64,000 nt of DNA. Origin: Alviniconcha marisindica. Taxonomy: Eukaryota > Mollusca > Gastropoda > Provannidae. The DNA lies in the NCBI GenBank assembly GCA_018857735.1, contig JABMCL010000190.1, positions 872,501 to 936,500 of the forward strand, given 5' to 3'. Positions 59,048 to 64,000 of the stretch are shown here, in pieces (positions within the stretch are counted from its first letter, which is position 1; every line of letters starts with the position of its first letter). Under the pieces are notes generated by a model. That model saw only the letters and a program-made list of their open reading frames with translations, did no database searches and was not told the origin of the DNA. Position numbers and translations under genes: made by a program.

Positions 59048-59063
59048 ATGGCGGCTGCCAGAG
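59048..59063 (+). CDS. MRPL1: MRPL1 coding exon 1
   Basis: Mitochondrial large-subunit ribosomal protein uL1m, which forms the L1 stalk at the tRNA exit site. This exon encodes only M-A-A-A-R plus one base (ATGGCGGCTGCC context, then AGAG|GTAAAA). Human MRPL1 also starts M-A-A-A. I chose this ATG because the phase fits exon 2 and together they give a typical mitochondrial presequence. A (GA)15 tract starts 8 bp after the donor. Confidence 0.8.
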
Positions 59064-59067
59064 GTAA

Positions 59068-59071
<4 letters not shown>

Positions 59072-59101
<30 letters not shown>
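59072..59101. repeat. (GA)15 microsatellite in MRPL1 intron 1
   Basis: Pure GA run immediately downstream of the exon 1 donor, inside a 152-bp intron. Confidence 0.95.
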
Positions 59102-59105
<4 letters not shown>

Positions 59106-59215
59106 AAAAAAAATAGGAAGGCTAGAAACAGAGTTCCTTCGTTTTTTTTCGCAAAACGTTTGTATCTTAATAGTTGCTTTTTGTTGATCGTAGATATTTG
59201 CTCTTTTCATTTCAG

Positions 59216-59396
59216 GACTGCCGTCTGTTTTTCTTTCTGCTGCTTCGTGCATACGATGGCACACTCCATGCATTTTGAGGACAAGACTCTGCCCACTCCT
59301 GATTCAGACTCGACAGAGGACCAATAAAAGGACTCGGTTTAAAGCCCCGCACGAACCCAAGCAGAAAGATAAATGGAGCAAAGCGATGAGAGAGAA
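59216..59396 (+). CDS. MRPL1: MRPL1 coding exon 2: mitochondrial presequence
   Basis: A 181-bp exon (acceptor 'catttcag', donor GTAATA) covering residues 6-65. The peptide is rich in Arg, Ser and Leu with almost no acidic residues at first (G-L-P-S-V-F-L-S-A-A-S then R-W and several R), as expected of a cleavable mitochondrial targeting sequence. A basic linker follows (K-Q-K-D-K-W-S-K-A-M-R-E). It enters in phase 1 and leaves in phase 2, exactly matching exons 1 and 3. N-terminal presequences are poorly conserved, so this exon rests on splice sites, phase and composition. Confidence 0.72.
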
Positions 59397-59799
59397 GTAA
59401 TAAAGGATATTTTTTCAGTGGGGAGGGGGTAGGGGGTCGGAGTGCTTGCTCACCAGTACCCAACTCAAGGTGGGATGAGGCTACTTCACAAAATATGTTT
59501 GAAATTGCACTGATGCAGCATATCACTCATGTAGAATAAACTTGCCCAGATAAGGAGAGTCAGTGGTGCAGAGCAAGAGTAATCGTTCTCAAAAGCCAAA
59601 GTTAAGTAGGATCAAGCATGGTCACCAAACAGATTGGTGATCATTCTGTGCTAGGCTTTGTGCCTGCTCTGAGATTTCTGCTGAGTCAAATTCTGTCCAG
59701 ATTCAATAAAAGTCTTTTGGATGAGACTATTAATATTATTATTAACTGAGGTCTGCCATGTGCATACATATATTATGCAAAAAATATCACATACTCATG

Positions 59800-59890
59800 T
59801 TGAAGATCCTGTAGTCCATGTCATTTGTCAGAGTTTGGTGGATTATGGAAACACCAAATTAACCCAGCATGCGCTAAAAGTGTCAGACTG
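59800..59890 (+). mobile_element. SINE 3' fragment
   Basis: Contains 'gatcctgtagtccatgtca', nearly repeated at 61,603-61,622 at the start of the family A copy, followed by 'tttggtggattatggaaaca'. A fragment of a dispersed repeat; only short shared segments support it. Confidence 0.4.
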
Positions 59891-60364
59891 TTCATAATGT
59901 TGAAGTTGGACGCTATACGGAAAAAGAAGATTGTGACAGCAGCAGCAGTATTTGCTACGCAATATTATCAGGGGTCACGTTCATTGCACAATTTTGTGTA
60001 AATATTGCATTTTTCATGTGCCATATGCATTTTAACCACATCGCTGCATCACCATACACAAAATGACTGCACACTGATTGAACAAGTTATGGCTCACTGT
60101 CATGGCTGTCACTGACTGGCCCTGCACTCCACTCCAGCATGCACTGCAAATCCAGTCTATTAAGGATGGTATCTGGATGATTACAAAATAAGCTACCATA
60201 ATTTTTGGTCTACACAGTAACACTTTTGCCCCCTCAAATCTGATTCCTGCACCTTATAATTGGTAGCACCCTGTCTGGGAATCAAATTTGCATACTTCTC
60301 TGAAAAATATTAATGATTAATTTGAAACCAAATCTTAACAAACCCATATCTGGAAGAAGAATCA

Positions 60365-60366
<2 letters not shown>

Positions 60367-60446
<80 letters not shown>
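60367..60446. repeat. (TC)n(TA)n compound microsatellite
   Basis: TC run of about 27 units passing directly into a TA run of about 12 units. Confidence 0.97.
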
Positions 60447-61609
60447 CAGACTGACCAGCAAACACATACTTGCCAAACCAATCAATGATTTTCCAGTCAC
60501 TTGACAGAGAACACGATCCCAGAAATGGGATTTGGAAAAAACCCAAAAGACCTATTCATGCTGTCAGCATATAGCAGCATTTGCTCAAAAAGGGAAGATT
60601 AAGAAACGGAAAGCAAAGGCATGTTGACACCGAATACAAATGAGAGAAAATGGCGGCAGCAGCATTTTATCTTCATCTCATCACCAAGTCCCACAGTTGA
60701 CAATGACTGGGTTAGATGACATATCTGCTGCAATGTTTGTCTTGAGAAAATGATGCCGCATACAATGTTCCGATTTATTCAAACTTTTTGTAAACGTTTC
60801 CACTTTCCCATATTATGGCACTTTCCCAAGTTTTTGACACATGGGACATGCTTCCCTCACGTTTCCCTCATTCACTGTGACATCGCCAACACCGCCACTT
60901 ATATTCAGGAGTGCATTCACTATGAGCCTAATTTCAGGGGATGTGCCTTATATTCAGGATTGCCCACTTTTAAAAAATTGTGCATGGTTGGATTTTCTTT
61001 TTACTATTTGTGTCTGCTGACTTTCAGATCGTGAGCACAGCTACAAAAGTACAATCAAGTTACTCCATCATTTTGGCTGTGTGCGCTAATTCTAGGTTAT
61101 GCTGTACACATTTTTCATACCATTGATGCAAAATATGTAATGTTTCACGTCAGGTGATGCAAATGACTAAAACTAGTAAAAGGCAGCACAACCCCTGATT
61201 ATATAATTTATAACAAGACAGTCTGATTGCGTGTTTGTTGCATAGTGTTTTGGAGGGGACCCTGAGGCGCAGAGCCCTGAAGAACACACCTTGTGAATAA
61301 ATTGTCCATAGCCTGCCCAGAGAGGTGAAGAAAGGGTGTTGGGTCAATGCGTTGTGTTTGAAAAAAAATGTCTTGAATCACATTTTTTGACATTTGCTTT
61401 ATTTAACCAGTTAATTACAACCACACAGACTAAGCAGCAAAGGGTATCAAGTAATGTCTTTCCCTCAGCACAGATTGTTAATGTTATATTACTGCTTAGT
61501 GAATGCTGCTGTTGATGCCACAATCTGGGCAAGTTTATTTTACACAAGTGATGCACTGATTTGACTGAATCACATATGTATACTGCATTGCACATGTATT
61601 AAAGGTCCT

Positions 61610-61890
61610 GTAGTCCATGTCAGTTACTGCAGTAGCACATAAAAGATCATGATCATTCTGCCAAAAGTGCAGGTGGCAAGTTACAGCTAAAAACACATGT
61701 ATGTACCTTATATATGTGGCTTCAAATGAAGTGACATTGTAAACTTGTGCATGGTTGTATGATGCACACAGAACATGTGCCAAGATGGCAACAGTTTCAT
61801 GTGGCACCAGCCATGGAACAACCAAATAGTGCTGTAAGTACACCGCTTTGGTGAATATTCAACATGAGTGCAGTGAGTCTGCTGTAGAGC
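61610..61890 (+). mobile_element. SINE family A, 5'-truncated
   Basis: Body of family A without the tRNA-like head: 'cagtagcacataaaagatc', 'cattctgccaaaagtgcagg', 'catggttgta', 'gtttcatgtggcaccagcca', 'gaatattcaa'. Most differences from the other copies are C-to-T or G-to-A, consistent with decay of methylated CpGs and an older insertion. Confidence 0.8.
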
Positions 61891-62281
61891 AGAGAACAGT
61901 GCTATGGAAAGGGGGATCATTAATATAATATGTACTCACTTGGTCATAATCATTGTCTTGTCAGAACTCAGATGCAGTTGTATTACCTAGATCCTGTTTT
62001 TTATGCATGTATTTCTTAGCTATTTATTAGTCCAATGTGATGCTGTACTGTGCTTGGAGCTTGTTTTTAGAACTGGGACAGGCACATTATTAAATTTAAT
62101 TTCTTATTTGTTTTGTCTTGATACCGACTGGCAATGGCATGATACATATTTTAGTTGTAGTGACAGGCCCACTGCCTCCTCCCTTTGTCACTTTGATTCT
62201 AAATGACCACAAGCATTTTTTAAAAATTATAATATAGTATTCTCCCAGTATGTGAAAGACTGTGTGCTGTTTCACTTTCAG

Positions 62282-62501
62282 GGCTGTCAGTGTGAAAGAC
62301 AAAAAGCCTACTCTGTCTCTTGCGTTCCTGTCTCGGGTGCCAGTGGATGATGTGTGGATCCGTGCTCATTACCCACGCCCTCAGTTCTCTCTGGAAGAAT
62401 CTCTGGTGCGACACAAGGAGTTTGCAGATCCCAGCATGCTGGACAACATGGAAGGCTTAGTCTATGCTGATATGGAACTGAACATGAAGACTGCCAAAAA
62501 G
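62282..62501 (+). CDS. MRPL1: MRPL1 coding exon 3
   Basis: A 220-bp exon with acceptor 'cactttcag' and a weak donor GTCAAA. It encodes residues 66-139: A-V-S-V-K-D-K-K-P, then V-D-D-V-W-I-R-A-H-Y-P-R-P-Q-F-S-L-E-E-S-L, ending in V-Y-A-D-M-E-L-N-M-K-T-A-K-K. This matches human MRPL1 '[20 protein letters not shown]' and 'VYLDLTLDMALGKKK' in order and spacing, placing it at the start of the L1 fold. The next exon starts in phase 0, which fixes the donor at 62,502. Confidence 0.93.
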
Positions 62502-62534
62502 GTCAAAGCTTTTTTTGTGTGTTGTCAGCATTTT

Positions 62535-62538
<4 letters not shown>

Positions 62539-62571
<33 letters not shown>
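62539..62571. repeat. (GT)n microsatellite in MRPL1 intron 3
   Basis: GT run of about 16 units, 37 bp after the weak exon 3 donor. Confidence 0.95.
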
Positions 62572-62572
<1 letters not shown>

Positions 62573-62828
62573 AGTGCACCCAGTTGCCGTTGGCCAGTAT
62601 TACAAGTTATATTTGCTTGCCAAATTCATCATCTTTTATATTTATGTTACAGGGTTTATAGCTATTATACCACTAGTTCAGTTGTCAGTTTTTGTTAAGA
62701 ACCAATGTGTGAAAAAGTTTGTCATTCACTCAGAAAGACCAATGCAAATTTTGTGCAAATCTCTCTCACACTCTTTCTCTCTTCTGAAACTGATGCTGTT
62801 GGTTAATTAATATTTAAATAATTTGCAG

Positions 62829-62918
62829 ACAAAATTTCTGCCGAACATCAAGGGGACCATCCTTTTGCCACATCCATTTCAACAGACACGGAATCAGAAA
62901 ATTGCCATCTTTTGCAAG
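62829..62918 (+). CDS. MRPL1: MRPL1 coding exon 4
   Basis: A 90-bp, phase-0 exon (acceptor 'atttgcag', donor GTAGGC). It encodes residues 140-169, T-K-F-L-P-N-I-K-G-T-I-L-L-P-H-P-F followed by K-I-A-I-F-C-K. This corresponds to human 'VEPFTSVLSLPYPF ... KVAVFTE' and to the K-G-T-(hydrophobic)-L-P-H signature of the L1 ribosomal family, where bacterial L1 has 'RGTVVLPHGTGK'. Confidence 0.95.
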
Positions 62919-63359
62919 GTAGGCTTTTTTTCTGGCTTTTTTCTCTCTCTCTCACTCTCTTGGTCTTTGTCTTTCTTTTTTCTGTCTGTGTGTGTCTTTT
63001 TCATTTTTCTTTTTTTTTTGCTTTCATGCAGTTATTTTTCTGTACAAGTGGGAAAGTCCTCATGTAAGTTGTCCATTATGATCGTACTTACTTGCTTCAG
63101 CAATTTATCAGATTAGTTTAGTTTTCCAACTCAAGTATTTTAAAATAAATTTTTTATGTTGGGATAATTATAATGGCAGCTGATTGGGTCCAGGCATAAT
63201 AAAAAAAAATGTATACAGCTCTGCTGCCATTATTCTTTCTCTTTGGTTGTTGGCAGTTAATATAATAGTAACTGACATTTGTTCTTTCTTAATTTTTTAC
63301 TTTCATATTGTTACTGTTAAAGTGTTATGTTTTGCTGTCGTTGTTGTTGCTACTACATG

Positions 63360-63379
63360 AATATATATATATATATATC
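63360..63379. repeat. (TA)n microsatellite in MRPL1 intron 4
   Basis: Short TA run of about ten units in a 600-bp intron. Confidence 0.9.
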
Positions 63380-63518
63380 TTTGTGGATTTTTTTTCCCTT
63401 GACCTTGTTAATAATTTTATTTTTTAAATGTTAATTATTGTGTAGCACTTCTGTTTTACACAAAGTTTTAAAAAAAAAATAGCATTGTGCCATGTGCAGA
63501 TTTCTTATTTATTTTCAG

Positions 63519-63590
63519 ACTGAGGAGGATAAGCAGAAAGCCAAAAGTCTTGGAGCAGCTTTTGTAGGGTGTGAAGATCTTGTCAAAGAG
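63519..63590 (+). CDS. MRPL1: MRPL1 coding exon 5 (gene continues beyond window)
   Basis: A 72-bp, phase-0 exon (acceptor 'attttcag', consensus donor GTAAGA). It encodes residues 170-193, T-E-E-D-K-Q-K-A-K-S-L-G-A-A-F-V-G-C-E-D-L-V-K-E. The A-x-x-x-G-A-x-x-x-G-x-x-x-L-V/I pattern is the central L1 motif (human 'AEENGAAFAGGTSLIQKI'). The five exons sum to exactly 579 nt with no stop. The remaining 40% or so of the protein lies to the right of the window. Confidence 0.95.
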
Positions 63591-63699
63591 GTAAGACAAA
63601 CCTGAGCTCAGACTCAGAGCTGTCATCCAAATTCCTGTGTTCAAAAGAATCCGCTGTTCATGAGCTGGGCATAGCCAGGGCTGGCCAAAATACTCATCT

Positions 63700-63982
63700 G
63701 ATGAATGCACAACTGCCATCCGTCTTCCTCATTTTGGACTTTTTTTGTAAGCGATCATCAATCATCTGCCTCCCCCGAGACAAGATTTGCTCAGATGAGT
63801 AAAAATTACAACTCCTTCATCCGCCAGGCCACCAAAAATTATGAACGCGTACTGCCTCTGAGTCTTTATATATATCCCTTTCATACAAACTGAGAACTTT
63901 TGCAGTTCAGTGTCTCAAAGCCATGACATGATTACAAAAAAAGTCCAAAATGAGGCAGACGGATGGCAGTTGTGCATTCATC
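63700..63982. mobile_element. MITE-like element with 51-bp terminal inverted repeats
   Basis: Left arm 63,700-63,750 (starts 'gatgaatgcacaactgcca') and right arm 63,932-63,982 are inverted copies with a single mismatch over 51 bases. The 181-bp interior has no coding capacity. The structure is that of a non-autonomous DNA transposon inserted in MRPL1 intron 5. The nearly perfect arms imply recent activity. Target-site duplications are not clear. Confidence 0.85.
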
Positions 63983-64000
63983 AATGGAAATCTCCACTCT

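Larger units (their letters stand above)
59397..62281 (+). other. MRPL1 intron 2
   Basis: A 2,885-bp intron. Contains SINE-like debris (59,800-59,890), a TC/TA compound microsatellite (60,367-60,446) and a family A SINE copy (61,610-61,890). No nested gene is supported. Confidence 0.7.

Noticed and set aside
59070..59327. 85-codon plus-strand frame across MRPL1 intron 1 and exon 2
   Set aside because: It translates the GA repeat and reads exon 2 in a different phase from the one that joins exons 1 and 3.
1..64000. CRISPR arrays, bacterial operons, riboswitches, Rho-independent terminators
   Set aside because: The window is eukaryotic. The regular repeats are minisatellites without spacers, and no prokaryotic signals apply.

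Overview
This is animal nuclear DNA. Short exons with GT-AG introns, dense (CA)n, (GA)n and poly(C)/poly(G) tracts, tRNA-derived SINEs and broken non-LTR retrotransposons fit a marine invertebrate genome. I lean towards a mollusc, probably a gastropod; that is an impression from the repeat landscape, not a proven call. Almost all open frames in the window are shadows of low-complexity DNA. I can support three protein-coding genes, two of them firmly identified.

Layout. Positions 1 to about 31,900 form a GC-richer stretch full of microsatellites, homopolymer C/G runs, SINE copies and a LINE 3' end, with no gene I can support apart from one weak candidate terminal exon (25,618-25,771, minus). 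At 31,933-33,613 (minus) lies a long first coding exon of 560 codons that ends at a strong splice donor. It encodes a largely disordered, His/Asn/Ser-rich protein that I do not recognise. Its upstream flank (33,614 to about 39,000) has no other gene. Positions 39,000-53,000 hold SINE and LINE debris and a tandem duplication (45,643-46,166); from about 43,000 onward the DNA becomes visibly AT-richer.

The right end is the informative part. CNOT6 (the CCR4-type deadenylase subunit of the CCR4-NOT complex) runs on the minus strand, with a probable 5'UTR exon near 58,706, the start exon at 56,310-56,429, the leucine-rich-repeat exon at 53,684-53,947 and a further exon at 52,960-53,058. Its nuclease-domain exons were not found. 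Head-to-head with it, 340 bp away, MRPL1 (mitochondrial ribosomal protein uL1m) starts on the plus strand at 59,048. Five exons (193 codons, including a mitochondrial presequence) are visible before the window ends.

The divergent CNOT6/MRPL1 pair matches the arrangement of CNOT6L and MRPL1 on human chromosome 4q21. This suggests an old shared promoter linking an mRNA-decay gene to a mitochondrial translation gene. No CRISPR, operon, viral or toxin system is present.
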